A DNA stretch of 64,000 nt, taken from the NCBI GenBank assembly GCA_037893245.1, contig JBAIAA010000449.1, positions 248,001-312,000 of the forward strand, given 5' to 3'. A program made the translations under genes and the position numbers. Below the pieces are notes generated by a model. That model saw only the letters and a program-made list of their open reading frames with translations. It was not told the DNA's origin and made no database searches. Source of the DNA: Crossaster papposus. Lineage: Eukaryota; Echinodermata; Asteroidea; Velatida; Solasteridae. Within the stretch, counting starts at the first letter, position 1. Each line of letters begins with the position of its first letter. This document shows, piece after piece, positions 1 through 12,182 of the stretch.

Positions 1-775
1 ACACCAGTCAAGGGTAGCGCCCCTCATAGAGAAAACGTAAACAAATCAATTGCTGGTAACTGTTGTGTAAACATTCTCACTTTACATAACACAAGTCGTT
101 TTTGACGTTCATTGTCTTCTTGTTGACAAGTTGTTCCTTTTATTTGCATTTATTTGAAGCCCTTCGCTCTTAAGCTACCATTGAACCACTTCGCTCATAA
201 GCTACCATTGAACCACGTATTTTATAACCACTTGTGTTGAAAGTTCCAAGTCAAGATTGAGATATGTGACATATTTGCTTGTTCTTTTTTTCTTTTTCCA
301 AGCATGAATTTTGCAGAAAGTTATTGAAATTCTCATTGGGTAAATAACAAACTTAATGTACTGTACAGTACGTGAAGTATATGTATCCATCTGTTGTGCA
401 CAAACTTGAAAAAAAACCTCACAGCTGTAAAAATAAGACTAGGAATCTAAATATTTGAATGATTCAGAATATTGAAATATGAATCTTAAAACAGTCAATC
501 TGATCAAATGTTCATGCAATGCACATTCTCTGGTTTGCCATTCGCATAGTGTCAACGTTACAAATTACACGGGTACATACTGACGTGAGTAGGCTGAATT
601 GCATGGTTAATTTTGTACTTTCTCATCAATAAAGTTGATTTTGTTTATAACCTAATTATAACTGATGGTTAAAGTATACATATTTAAGAATACAAAATAA
701 CGGGAAAAAAAAATCGATGTCCGCCAGATTTTTCACTCCATTTTAACTTTGACGAGCTGTGTCTCGAAATAGCTT
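1..775. other. Intergenic, no gene seen
   Basis: AT-rich sequence with no ORF resembling a protein family on either strand. The only structure seen is a 27-bp direct duplication at 162-215. Confidence 0.6.
162..215. repeat. 27-bp tandem duplication
   Basis: Two adjacent copies of a 27-bp unit containing TAAGCTACCATTGAACCA (162-188 and 189-215), differing at one base. Confidence 0.85.
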
Positions 776-811
776 GTGCGACTTATGTCGGGTTTCGTGG
801 GAGCAGGTCAC
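776..811 (-). repeat. Solo end of MITE family B
   Basis: Reads as the inverted terminus of family B (see 13727, 25961, 31308, 33061): GTCGGGTTTCGTGGGAGCAG followed by GTCAC. No matching left end is seen upstream, so this is a relic terminus. Confidence 0.55.
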
Positions 812-2256
812 ATAATGTCCTCCGGTGCGAACTGGTTAAAGAAGTTTTTCTGGTTAAAGGTTTTTCCTGTTTCTGTTTCTATTAACGTGATATTTAATTT
901 CAAACACAAAAATTTGTACCCAATACAAGTACAGTACATGTACGCTATGCCTCCATGTTTGCACTTCACCTTCATTTTGTGCACCCCTTCATTCTGTAAA
1001 TTGATGGATCCACCACTGATCAAAAATCCCCACGGACCACATCGATGCAGACAACAACCATACTGGTTTAGCGATTGTGTAGGAAATGCCTCATAAACTT
1101 TTAAAACCCAGCCAGGGTCTTAAAATGTTTACATACAATGGATTCACTCTTGTGTGCGAGGGACCAATCCAATGTGCAGATGTACATGTACAACAGATTG
1201 ATATCACAAATATAGTTAGTGATTACTGACGAATTAGCTGGAGGAAACCAGATGGGACTAAGCCTGGTGCTTAGATTGGACTAGTTGCTTATAGGAAACG
1301 GTACTGATGAGTTTGCAAGTGAATGGTGGGGGTCTGATCCAGGTTGGAACAGTATGTTGAACAAGTACATGTACATGTTCGGGTGCTGCTGAATTAGTCC
1401 TTTTCGTCAATTTCTAAATCAACTTCACTCGTGCGTGGTCTGTTTTTCGCTCGAATGCATCTAGTCGATTGGTTACGTCAAATTTATAGTTTGTGAGCAG
1501 ACGACAGGCTTTCACGTTTTTAATGAAGCAAATGTTGGCACGTCATTAAGATTTGTTTAGTATTTGGGCCTATTTCTATTATTTTCTCTACTTAATTTTA
1601 GTGCAATAATTCATTCATTATCTTATTGCAAAGAGTTATCATCATTGAATGAATTTATCGTAAACTTTCCGCAAAACTTGCCCCAGTTTACCTTTCCGCC
1701 ATCTTGAAACGTTGACGTACCGGTAACTCGCAAGTGGCTAGAGAAACAATGCTCTGATGCTTGGTTGGTAGCTATAGTCAAACCACGCAGCATTCAGGTG
1801 ACATCTAGATTGACTATATGGTTACCTTGTCGACTCCAGTCGCCCTACCTAATTTGCTCATTGTAGTCAACAACTCCCTAATACAAGTCAATCATAGGTC
1901 AAGTCAAAGTCACTTACAAACTGTTGAAATAAACTGGAACTGCTTCAAACGTCGAACTCCTACTTTGTCTAATTCAAATAATGATCCACAATTTGAATTG
2001 GACACGGCAGAATGTCAACGTTTGAAGCAACTGCCAAAACTTCTGCTGTATGTTCGGCAGGTCTTGCCACTCTGAGCTGCAGAAGAGCGAGGGTGCTTAA
2101 AACCTTAAAATGTTTTGCCGGGTCTAATGCAATTGGACCTCCCAAATGAGATTAGCAGTGGTGCCGGTTTAATATGTGCATGTCAAACCTGTTCATGTTT
2201 CTGCATTTGAAAAGGGGAAAAACGAAGGTAAATATCAATGTTTTACTATGTATATT
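812..2256. other. Intergenic, no gene seen
   Basis: No supported gene. Short ORFs are scattered stops-free stretches with no protein-like composition. Confidence 0.5.
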
Positions 2257-2260
2257 TTAA

Positions 2261-2542
2261 AGGATACACCATTTGCAGACTATATCGAAAGTATTTACTA
2301 CCAAATTACATGTATTAAGAAATATCTTACTCTGAAAGTAAATAATGGTTCTAGGCATCCAGCAAAATGATTGCGCTACATGTAGATATCCTGTAATTGT
2401 TTACAAAAAAATGTATACAAATAATTTACGATTGCCAGACGCCAATTTCGAACAAGAACAACTGCCCGATGCCGATTAAAAATGAATGCCGTTTTTCTTG
2501 CTTTTAAGCAATTTCAAGCAATTACCAATGGTGTATCCTACC
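2261..2542 (-). mobile_element. MITE family A, copy 1 (TTAA flank)
   Basis: Inverted ends AGGATACACCATT at 2261 and AATGGTGTATCCTACC at the right; TTAA immediately precedes the left end (2257-2260). The body matches the copies at 18103 and 35243 in reverse orientation, including the segments for the inner 'atttactttc' and 'tttttcttgctttt' blocks. No coding capacity. A TTAA target and short TIR fit piggyBac- or Kolobok-type non-autonomous elements; the parent transposase is not in this window. Confidence 0.8.
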
Positions 2543-2627
2543 GAACATGTACCTTTAAGACTGGAAACCTTTGGAAATGGCCCTGAATTGCAGTTATTAT
2601 GAACATACCCTGTACATACACATGTAC

Positions 2628-2715
2628 ACCACTACCACCACCACCACCACCCCACCACCACCACCACCACCCCCACCACCCCACCACCACCACCACCACC
2701 CCCACCAACCCTACC
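2628..2715. repeat. (ACC)n microsatellite
   Basis: About 88 bp of CCA/CCC-interrupted ACC repeat. ORFs through it encode only Pro/His/Thr runs and are artefacts of the repeat. Confidence 0.9.
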
Positions 2716-3104
2716 CCCACCCTCCAGCCCCCAAAACAAACATTCCTAACACCTTCAAAAAGGAAACTTCCATGTGGGGCCTGGCCCCACCACTGGCCTG
2801 CCAAATGACTCAATTGCGTTTGACCGAAAATCGACGTTTGAAGCAACTGCTGAACTTCTGCCCGTTATTTGTTGCCAACTCCAATAAATTGAATTATACA
2901 CGGCAGAAGTTTGACAATTGAAGCATGCCCAAGCCATTCAAATTTTTTTGTATAACTTTAACTTTTGATTTAACTGTAAACAGACTTGTAAGTTTGGGGA
3001 GAAACACATTTTTGGGCTTATGGTCCCACAAGTCCTCACAAGTCGTCATAGTCCTAATTCAAGTAGGGGCTTGTACAAAAGCTTGTACAAAAGCTAGTAC
3101 CACA

Positions 3105-3212
3105 AGGATCCCGTTTTTAACGGATCCCCTTTTTTAACGGATCCCCTTTTTTAACGGATCCCCTTTTTTAACGGATCCCCTTTTTTAACGGATCCCCTTT
3201 TTTAACGGATCC
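3105..3212. repeat. 17-bp minisatellite
   Basis: Six near-identical units of TTTTTTAACGGATCCCC in tandem, each containing a BamHI-type GGATCC. Followed by unique sequence. Confidence 0.9.
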
Positions 3213-4226
3213 TCGCGGGATTGGTTTGCATGATTGGAAGCATGAAATGAGCTTTTGTGAAATAAAATGAGCTTTTTCGTGATTAAAAATAGGACATGTA
3301 TGATTGATTTTCTGATGAGCATTTTAATTAGCTTAACGATATATCTCACAAATAGCCCATCTGCCTATACCAAATTTGAAGCAGATGACATTGTTTTTTT
3401 GTGTTCGGACTTGTCGTGCCAGAGTAGTTAGGGTGTTTTTCCCGCACGGTGCTGGATCACATAATCTCGCACATGAAGCAAACAGACCCTTATTACACGT
3501 TGGTTGTACATGTACATGTACAGTATGACAACAGCAGCACTGCACGGTGGACAAAATTAATCGGATTCCCCCAGCAGTGCTTCAGACACCCAGTCCCAAG
3601 TTCATTGTACTCCATCACAATTTAATAAGGCCAAACCTTACAAGACCATGTCCCCCGAAATTCAACAATTTCGATAGATGGATTTACAAGTACATAGATT
3701 GGGAAGGTTGTCTACTGTCAATCGGTTTGTTTGTCAGTCTGTCTATTGTGTGTGTTTCTGGTTGTCTTGATGATGTTCTTCGCTGTCCGTTAATATTTGC
3801 CTGTTGTAGACAATATAAATGACTTCCACTACTTGCATTTGGATAATTTTAGGCTGTTTAAATTGTTATGCTTAATCGTGTGTGTTTTGACAGTTTCGTC
3901 TGTCTTTGATCATCGAGAATGCGTTTCGCTACTGTTGATTTAGAAGTTATTTGTAATGTCACCGTGTCGGGTAGTTATGTAGATGCTTATTACGTAGGTA
4001 GGGTTAGAGGCGTTCGTCTCCTGGAAAGATCAAGACATCCCCGATGCCAGTAGGGTGAGGCTTAAGTATTATATTCTCCCTGTGGACGGGAGAGACGTAT
4101 CCCCATACTGCGGTTTGGGAACTGGCGCGGTGACATGATACAATGACTTTTCATATAAATCTGTGTTTTGGGGGTTTTCTTTTTAAAGTGCGGTAGTTAC
4201 TGTTTCATGTTGATTTTGTTTTTGAC
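3213..4226. other. Intergenic, no gene seen
   Basis: No gene recognised. A GTACATGTACATGTAC palindromic cluster lies near 3508. Confidence 0.5.
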
Positions 4227-4467
4227 AAATTGAATTTTATAAACAAAAATTCACGATTGCCGGACAGCGATTGCGAAAAAAACAACAACATGTAAGAACA
4301 ATTGCCTGATGCCGGTTGAAAATGAATGCCGTTTTTCTTGCTTTCCCCGGCATCCATGATGTACTTTGAAAAGTTAAACGATGATATTTATTTTTAGTTT
4401 TAAATACAACCCCCCAAATCCACCCATTCATGATAATTTAAGCAATTACCAATGATGTATCCTACCT
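4227..4467 (-). mobile_element. MITE family A, copy 2 (truncated)
   Basis: Right end AATGATGTATCCTACCT followed by TTAA (4468-4471), and the body matches the 5' half of the family A consensus in reverse. The other half is missing. A second short relic of the same terminus may lie at 4565-4606. Confidence 0.75.
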
Positions 4468-4493
4468 TTAAACAATATTTACTATAAAATGCA

Positions 4494-4515
4494 CCCCCCC
4501 CCCCCCCCCCCCCCC
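4494..4515. repeat. Poly(C) run, 22 bp
   Basis: Uninterrupted C homopolymer just after the family A copy. Confidence 0.95.
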
Positions 4516-4689
4516 AAAAGAAAACCAAAAACAAAACACTAAAAAAACACAAAAAAGCCCAAAACATTCGTGACGATTCAAGCACTTACCAACATTCTAT
4601 CCTTAAGTCATTGCCACACATTTTGTCAAATGTTACATAAACATCTCACAATCTAACCCTGGAGTAAAGTTTTAACCGCAAACTTTTTT

Positions 4690-4806
4690 CTAGCTGAGGC
4701 CGTAAGACCTGCATTTTAAATGTACATGTTTTTCTGTGAAGTGCCTTGAGCGTAAATGTTTGACGGATTGGGCGCTATATAAGAATTGACTATTATTATT
4801 ATTACA
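4690..4806 (+). mobile_element. LINE 3' end fragment
   Basis: Contains GGGCGCTATATAAGAATTG followed by TATTATTATTATTAC, the typical 3' terminus of CR1/L2-like non-LTR elements; the same end is seen after the ORF fragment at 20150-20668. No coding part remains. Confidence 0.65.
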
Positions 4807-5199
4807 TTAGACCTGTATTGATGTGTATCATCTAAATGCGTACCCTAAGGATCCCTCTCAGGAACACTCGTACAACTGTCTCACCCAATTTGGGAGTCCG
4901 ATATTTTTACATTTATTTTTAAAAACACAGACCGACCGTACAGATCAATAAAAGATATTACATCAAAACATTTATATCAGCAGCATTTGTGTGACATTTC
5001 AAACTGCTAATTGTAGTATAAATTTCTCTTTCAACATTAACATCTCCAACTCTGTACGTCAAATTTTGCATGAAAAGGATAAATTTAAATATAATTTAAA
5101 TTCAGAACCGAAGTTCAGAACCGAACAAAAAAAGGAAAGAAATTGGTAAAAAAAGGCACGTTTTCCCATCCTCTAGTGAAAAAATAAAAAATTGAGAGA

Positions 5200-5925
5200 T
5201 GTGTAGTGATATCTTCAGAGGATATGTTTAATTGGCTCGTCTTAATTGGGCTCCTTTTTCTAAAAGAGTTAAGTTAAAAAAGGCTATCCTTGTCTTCAAA
5301 AGTCTCAACAAAATGACTTCTTTGTACTTGACAAATCTGTTCACACCACTTACAGTGATTCGCGAAACAAGGCAATCAACCCACACTGCTCTGAAAGTTC
5401 CTTTCGCCAAAAAAAGAATGCTACGCCACAAGTTTCGCTGTGAGTGGTGCAAATATTTAGAATAATCTGCCCCAACAATTGCGAACATTGATCTCCTTAG
5501 GAACATTTAAATCGGAGCTCTGTAATGCCATTCGTTAGATATTATGTCAATTGCGCTGATCTACGGAGCCACTGTAATGTGGAGCCGGATGGGAATTTCT
5601 CCTTCTATTTTTGCCCCCAAAAGGTTGGGGTTTTTTCCCGTCAATTTCATAAATCAGAATTGGCCTGATCTGAAAGTTAATGTACAGACATGATACCTAA
5701 GTATCAATGTTTTGTATTCCTGTAAATACCCTTGTACATGTCTGTAAATATTCTGTTTGTATTTTTGTGTACAAATGTTACTTATATACGTTATTGTTAC
5801 TTTGTCAGCTTACGGTTTTGTAGATTTTTTTATCCAATTTTATTTAATGATGTATGCATCATTAACTGTTTGGGCACACCCTACCGGTAGGTAAAGAAAT
5901 AAAATAAATAAATATACAAATAATT
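5200..5925 (+). pseudogene. LINE ORF2 C-terminal fragment with 3' UTR
   Basis: The frame at 5232-5465 reads RLNWAPFSKRVKLKKAI, then KVPFAKKRM, which is the conserved tail after the reverse transcriptase of CR1/Jockey-superclade LINEs (pattern 'L.W.P...R...K...F'). The frame then meets a stop at 5464 and a frameshift before the region corresponding to 'NLP'. The following 400 bp end in an AATAAAATAAATAAATA tail at about 5890-5925, so this is the 3' end of a 5'-truncated insertion. Relic, not functional. Confidence 0.7.
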
Positions 5926-6666
5926 AAATCTGACATACTTTACCGGTACCTGCATTCTTTGTGAAATGCTTATTAATATTTGATCAAGGAAAAGTGCATT
6001 ACCTTGTCCTGTGTGAATGAGGTATTTTCAATAACGTATACACTTAAATCATATACATCGCTGTAATAACAAATAAGTCTTCTTTATTTTAGGTTGAGGA
6101 AACCCTGAAAAACCAGTAATTACTATAATAATGTGATGTCCAATGCTTGCGTTGTACATGTACGTAGCACCCTTAGAATTTATCCAGAATACCGAGCCAT
6201 GCTAATGGTTTTTGTTAATAATTGACAGGTTCCAGGCTTACTAAGATGAAAGGAAGCAAAAAGCAATGATAATTTCATTAGGATCTACACGCTGCTAAAG
6301 AAATTAAAATAGAGTAGGAAAAAACAAGACAAAAAGTAGTCAAGTGTTGCTGACTGACGGAGCTGTTATATACATTGTACCATTACAGTGTTTGCACTTA
6401 GAATTAGTATCTTTATTAAAAAAACCAAAACGCTGATATTAGGGAGAGCAACAGGCCAGCGTTGTGGGTAATTGTTGAAGGAAATACTACTTGACTATGA
6501 CAGGTACACGTTAGAGTGGAGAAAAGAACATTTAGTGAAACAACAATTTTAGTGTAGTATCCTTTTTACTAAGCCAAACTGCCACATTGTGTATAAGTGT
6601 CAGTTTCTCAAAGTTTTTGTTTTCTTTGATAATAAATAAATAAATAATACCACATTGCAACATTGT

Positions 6667-6669
<3 letters not shown>

Positions 6670-6700
<31 letters not shown>

Positions 6701-6745
6701 GGCATTTATACTGCGCTTTTCCAGAACACGATCAAAGCGCATAAC
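6670..6745 (-). mobile_element. LINE/SINE 3' tail, reverse
   Basis: (ATA)n/(TAA)n run followed by ATTTATACTGCGCTTTTCC, the reverse of the AAAGCGC...TTATTA ends carried by the LINE fragments in this window. Body absent. Confidence 0.55.
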
Positions 6746-8398
6746 AAAAGAAAGGATAAATTAAAACAAACTAGAACAAAACTTATATACTTACATGAAC
6801 ATGAAAATGCACATGAAATTGTACATGAAAATGTACAATACACATGAACACATTTAAAACGCCCTCACTCGGTGGCACACGAAGTTAATTTTTAATGATT
6901 AGTCGACTCACTGATGTTTTGAAATAAAGTGCTGTGGACGAAATCGTGGTGTTTTTTTCTCGAGATGTTTCGCATGTATTTTCTTGAATAAGGCTTGATG
7001 TTCCAAAGGCTGGGACCTGGTCAGTGTTTGGGTCAGTGTTGAGACAGAATACTCTATCTCTTAAAATCTAAACTGGAGGCTAAGCCAAGGTTTGAAAACC
7101 ACCTGCAAGGTCGGAGGTCATGTAGGATCATTTACACGTAAGGTCAATTTCTTGAAGTGCACATCAACCAATTATTGTTCTCGTTATACTGCTACACATG
7201 CCCTTCCCTGTAACCATCCCAGCTACTGGTAGGTACCGGATACATGTACATGTTATGTATGCGACAGGCAATTTGTAACAGTAAATCCCATGTTGATGCC
7301 ATTTCCTGACAATGCTAATCCTTTTCGCACATATTGGCATCTGGCCAGAATGTTTTCACCGCAAGGAGTGATCATGTTCATGGCAAATGGGCATTTTAAC
7401 ACATGTATTGCAAGGGAAACATTTGAAACATGTACACAAGTTATGTACGATACCGGTACATAAGTCATGTACATGTACATTATGTACACGTATGCATACA
7501 TCCATACATGTACGTAGTATGTAACTGTGGGCATATATCATTAAGACTGAACAAATCTTTTGAGAGAATCAAGTTGCAGATCTGGTTTTCCTGGGCACTA
7601 CCAACCAAGAAATGGTTGAGTCCTTTTTCTCCCCATTCTCTTCTTATCCCAACCTCATTGACTTGGTAAACAATGTATCTTTACCAATATTCATAGAGTA
7701 AAGACTGAATAATACGTGTTTAACTTTTGAAAGGGAGGGGGGGGGGGTTGCTGGATTATAATATTAGCTTACATATTGGGGTACATACAAACACTAGTTA
7801 GTATTGCTGAGTAAACCACAGTTTCCAAAGTTTCAAACATTGAATTTAAGCTAAAAAAGTGAGTGAAAAAATTAACTGCCTTTTGATTTCACTTGGAGAA
7901 GAAAAAAAACAAAGCAACTAAAAACTTCTGATGTGTATTTATTGTCTTATTCAGTGTCCACGACTTCTGTCTGAGCAAACATTACACAGGCATTACGCCA
8001 AGAAAAAGAAAAAGAAAAGAATGAAATCTCTGACGCGATGTCCACTACTAAAAGCACCCCAGATATTAATCAACATCAACACACGGGCAGTTTGATCTTG
8101 ATTTAATCCTTCAAAGGAGGACAACAATATCTTGGCCTCTACGGTTGGTTGGCACACACATCCGGATCTTCAGCAGCCAAAAAAAAAGGGAAAAAAGAAG
8201 ACTACAGAAAAAACACAAGCAACTAAAACGTGGCATTATTAAAATTTAACCTGCGGGTGTTATTAAGCATCGGCACTGCTGGGAGGCCAGAGTTGCCACG
8301 ATTTTTATCAATGCTATCGCAAATCGGGTAAACCCGAGGGGGAAATGGACTGGGGACTTGCTTCTTGAGATGCTGGATTCTGTGTGCTTTAAAGGGGT

Positions 8399-8426
8399 GG
8401 GGGGGGGGGGGGGGGGGGGGGGGGGG
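8399..8426. repeat. Poly(G) run, 28 bp
   Basis: Uninterrupted G homopolymer; the glycine- and proline-run ORFs over it are artefacts. Confidence 0.95.
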
Positions 8427-9287
8427 TTGAAGGAAAGGAGGATGTGTGGTCGCCAGGTTGAACGTAAATTAGCTTGTCCCTTCCAATGCCTGGTGATAAT
8501 GACTTCCATTTCTTTTCTTTTTCTCAGTTTTTTTTTCGGAAAAGATTTACTATAATAAAAGATGAAGAATTTCATGGACCGGTAAGACGTTTAAGACGAC
8601 ACGCTTTGTTAACGTGCGCTTTCCCTATGAGAATTGGGTGGGACGTAATCCAACAAGCTCCCATAGGAAGGTGCACATAAGCGTGACGTCATTACATGTA
8701 CGTCTTAGGCTTTAATATTGCAGTATGGGCTCCAGGCAAGGTTGAATGGGGGCGCTGTTCACATAGCAACCGTTCTTCCCATGGGGGTGTTCGTCACTGG
8801 TGTTACGCGCCGCGCTACGTTCATTTAATATCGTTTACCAGTGGGATTGCTTTATTGTCTGTTTGCTGACTTTCTTTACTACATGTATGAATATCATAGC
8901 GGGAATCAGACACTTAAATCAAAGTCGGGTAAGATGGCGTCAATATTGAGCCCCAAACTCGCATTTTCTTTAGGCCTACTTGTGGATGGGACGGTACAGT
9001 ACGTCACAAAGCGACTGTTTCGGTTGATAATGGCATGGATCACCCAGTAGTGAAGATACACATTATCATACAAACTTGCTTAGACTACTAAATTTTTACT
9101 ACCGGTACATGTACATTGTACACGTATTGATCATATAGTATAAATTCATACACGTACACATGTACCGCTATGGTCATTCTAGAAATTAGGCTTAAAAATC
9201 TTTGTGTTGTCCACTAAAGATCCATATACCGCTACAACACGTTGTGCCCTACGGTACAATGTGCCCTACGGTACAATGTGCCCTACG

Positions 9288-10870
9288 ATTATAATAATAA
9301 TAATAATAATAAATTTATATTGCGCAGATTCCACATTAGTGTTCAAGTGCGCAGTACATGTATACATACACAATGTCGTAAAAAGCTAACTACCCTGATA
9401 CAATAAAAATTCACAAATAAAATTAAAATACCGGTACCTAAATAATCAATTAAATACACAAATATCCATTAAAATACACAATTATCCAATAAAATACACA
9501 GTACAATGCAGCAAAGCAGAACAAAGTTATTTAAAAGCAGCAATAAAAAGGTGTGTTTTTAGTTTAGTTTTAAAAATTGAAAGAGACTGAGATGTTTTAA
9601 TCTCATGTGGCAGTTGATTCCATAAATGAGGTGCTGCAGAGGAAAAAGCTGTACACCCCAATGTTTGCAGCATTCTACCTGGTGGGTATGCTAGCTGTAG
9701 TGAAGTGTTTGACCGCAATGAATAATGAGAATGAGTCTTAATACTTAACAGATCAGTAATATAGTTAGGTGCTAAGCCGTGAAGAGCTTTGAATGTAAGC
9801 AGTAGTACTTTAAATTGAATACGGAAACAAATCGGTAACCAGTGCAATTGATGAAGTAATGGTGTTATGTGATTCCAGCGTGATGCCCCATGTACAAGCC
9901 TGGCAGCTGCATTCTGAACTCTTTGCAGTTTGGCCAGTTGTGTATTCGGAAGACCATAACATAAACTATTGCAATAGTCAAGCCGGCTGGTTACAAAAGC
10001 ATGAACTAAGACAACCAAAGCATTCTTTGATAAGTATTTACGTATACGCCTGATGTTATGAATGTGATAAAACGCAACAGAACACGTTTTTGTGACATGC
10101 TGATCCATACATAAATGAGAATCGAACCAGGATCCCAAATTCCGTACGTGACATGTTTTGGAAATTGTGACATCACCTACTATAAGGTCAGAAAGTGTTA
10201 GCTTAGATAATTGTTGTCTAGTACCAATGATGATAAACTCTGTTTTGTTATCATTTATCATGAGTCTATCCTGTAACATCCACTGCCGTACATCTTTGAT
10301 ACAATTCTCCATGGCAGTCACAGCCTGTGCCTGATGAATGGAACTACAAGGCCCAAAAGATAAATACAACTGCGTATCATCTGCATAGCAGTGGACATTA
10401 GGAAGATGACATTTAACTACATCAAACAATTTAGATGAATACAAAGTAAAAAGCAATGGTCCCAAGCAAGATCCCTGCGGGACCCCACAATTAAGATTAC
10501 ATTGATCAGATATAATACCCTCCATCGATACACGTTGACTCCTTCCTCTTAAATATGAGCGAAACCAGTCCAATGCTGTACCTGTGATCCTGAACTTACA
10601 CTGGAGTCTATTTAACAAGATACTGTGGTCAACAGTATCAAATGCGGCACTTAGATTTAATAAAACCAGCAAGGTAACATGTTGAGAGTTCATTTTCATC
10701 AAGATATCATTTTTCACCCTCAACAGGGCTGTTTCAGTACTGTGATTCTTTCTGTAAGCAGATTGCAACAGTGGGTACAATGAATTTACACTCAGATGTT
10801 TGTGAATTTGATTAAAAACTGCTCTTTCGGTCAGCTTGGATAAATGTACTGAAGATTACTGATTGGGCGA
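9288..10870 (-). pseudogene. 5'-truncated CR1/L2-like LINE, reverse transcriptase
   Basis: An open frame of 417 codons (10780 down to 9527) encodes most of a non-LTR reverse transcriptase: QSAYRKNHSTETALL (RT block 2a region), LSAAFDTVDHSIL (motif A), GVPQGSCLGPLLF (motif B), HCYADDTQLYLSF (motif C, catalytic YADD), and the C-terminal 'LHWLPI.FRIQFKVLLL' and 'HLWNQLP' blocks. The frame continues upstream of the first Met to about 10865, so the Met is not the native start. The 3' UTR ends in GCGCAATATAAATT and a (TTA)n tail at 9290-9325. The insertion is bounded by a 16-bp direct repeat (9272-9287 and 10871-10886, one mismatch), i.e. a target-site duplication. It lacks the endonuclease and most of ORF2 but the RT part is intact, suggesting a fairly recent insertion. 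Confidence 0.85.
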
Positions 10871-10886
10871 TACAATGTACCCTACG

Positions 10887-11540
10887 GTTCAATGTACGGT
10901 ACAATGTACAAGGTACAATTTTGGGAAAGAATGTTGCAACCTGACGCTGTTTTTGTTTCTTCATATATCATCTCAATGAAGCTTAATCAGTGCAAAAATG
11001 CAGATGTACTTTTTTCGACTCTTCATAATAATAATGCTTGCAGTTGAACCTTGTGTCGTGAATTTTAGTCTTGATACATGTACTATAAGTACCTGTACAT
11101 TTAGTCCCATGCATCCTGAACATGTGTGAAATTGATCTTGCAGTGTAGGCTTGCCAGGATATCCGGTCTTTCATTTCCCCTGATGTGTGTTTCTTGGCTG
11201 GCAAAACAGGATCTCATTTATATCCAGTGTACTGGTTTGTGTACGTGTACCAGTACTTGTACACGTGAGCAATTCATATTATTGAAGCACACCCCAAAAA
11301 GGTTTTTACATGTACCATACCAATGTTTATGACCGTCACAAGGAATAAGTCTCATGACATGCACCTTAACTCTGTCCTTGATAACCCAAGAGTGGCACCC
11401 TTTCCTCTCTAGAAGAAAGGTGACATAAATCGCAAAAACTAAAAATAGAGTTATGTACATGATTAAAAAGTCCAGGATATAAGCTTTCATTTGGTACAGC
11501 TCCATAGCCCCTCCCGTTCCGGTGATATGACGGGGATCAC
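10887..11540. other. Intergenic, mostly no feature
   Basis: No gene. The stretch 11436-11535 in reverse resembles 16030-16090 (shared GAACGGGAGG.GCTA.GGAGCT), so a further dispersed repeat is present. Confidence 0.45.
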
Positions 11541-11704
11541 AAATTTTTCATTATACAATTCTATTTTTCGGAGTAATTACAGGATATCTAGCACAATCAT
11601 TTTGCTGGATGCCAAGAATCAACATTTACTTTCAGATGAGTAAGATATTTCTTAATAATTCAGTAGTAAATATTTTCGATATCTGTAAATGGTGTATCCT
11701 ACCT
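11541..11704 (+). mobile_element. MITE family A, copy 3 (3' half)
   Basis: Matches the 3' half of family A (TACAGGATATCTAGC, then TAAGATATTTCTTAATAATT) and ends AATGGTGTATCCTACCT followed by TTAA at 11705-11708. Confidence 0.75.
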
Positions 11705-11884
11705 TTAACCCTGAGATTGATTTTAACCCTGAGATTGATTTTAACCCTGAGATTGATTTTAACCCTGAGATTGATTTTAACCCTGAGATTGATTTTAACC
11801 CCGAGATTGATTTTAACCCCGAGATTGATTTTAACCCCGCGTTTGATTTTAACCCCGAGATTGATTTTAACCCCGAGATTGATT
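11705..11884. repeat. 18-bp minisatellite, 10 units
   Basis: Ten tandem units of TTAACCCTGAGATTGATT (later units have CCCCGAG, one has CCGCGTTT). The first unit starts exactly at the TTAA that closes the family A copy. Because 18 is a multiple of three, frames stay open on both strands (for example six-residue NPEIDF repeats), but there is no start, splice or codon evidence that they are translated. Confidence 0.95.
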
Positions 11885-12012
11885 TTAGACGCACCTTTCC
11901 TCATTCATGTATACATGTACATGTACATGGATACCATTGGATAGTCTGTTCGTAGACTATCTTAACCAGTCCACGTCAGATGCCGTGTATACACGGACAG
12001 TTTTTCGGAATT

Positions 12013-12182
12013 CAAAATGGATGACGGATAAACACACCACGAACAAGGCCGGAAATATCAGGGTGTGCTACCCACAGATGCAGGCCGGAACCCGTCTCAG
12101 ATCAAAATTCGTTAATACAAAAATCAATCCCATGCCTGGGCCCATTCAATGTCAAAATAATCCCGGCGAAAACTGGATACGG
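12013..12182 (+). repeat. Dispersed repeat family E, copy 1
   Basis: Contains ATGGATGACGGATAA, GGAAATATCAGGGTGTGCTA, CCCACAGATGCAGGCC and TGTCAAAATAATCC in order; the same blocks recur at 22318-22545 and, in reverse, at 60214-60330. No coding capacity. Confidence 0.7.

Larger units (their letters stand above)
5930..9200. other. Intergenic with simple repeats, no gene seen
   Basis: No supported gene on either strand. Holds a reverse LINE/SINE tail (6670-6745), clustered ACATGTAC motifs (7235-7510), a G run at about 7735-7747 and a longer G run at 8399-8426. Confidence 0.5.

Noticed and set aside
2571-2921. Proline/histidine-rich protein
   Set aside because: Translation of the (ACC)n microsatellite and adjacent repeat DNA.
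11609-11944. Open frames on both strands giving six-residue repeat proteins
   Set aside because: They arise from the 18-bp minisatellite, a multiple of three with no stop; no start context, splice sites or flanking protein-like sequence.
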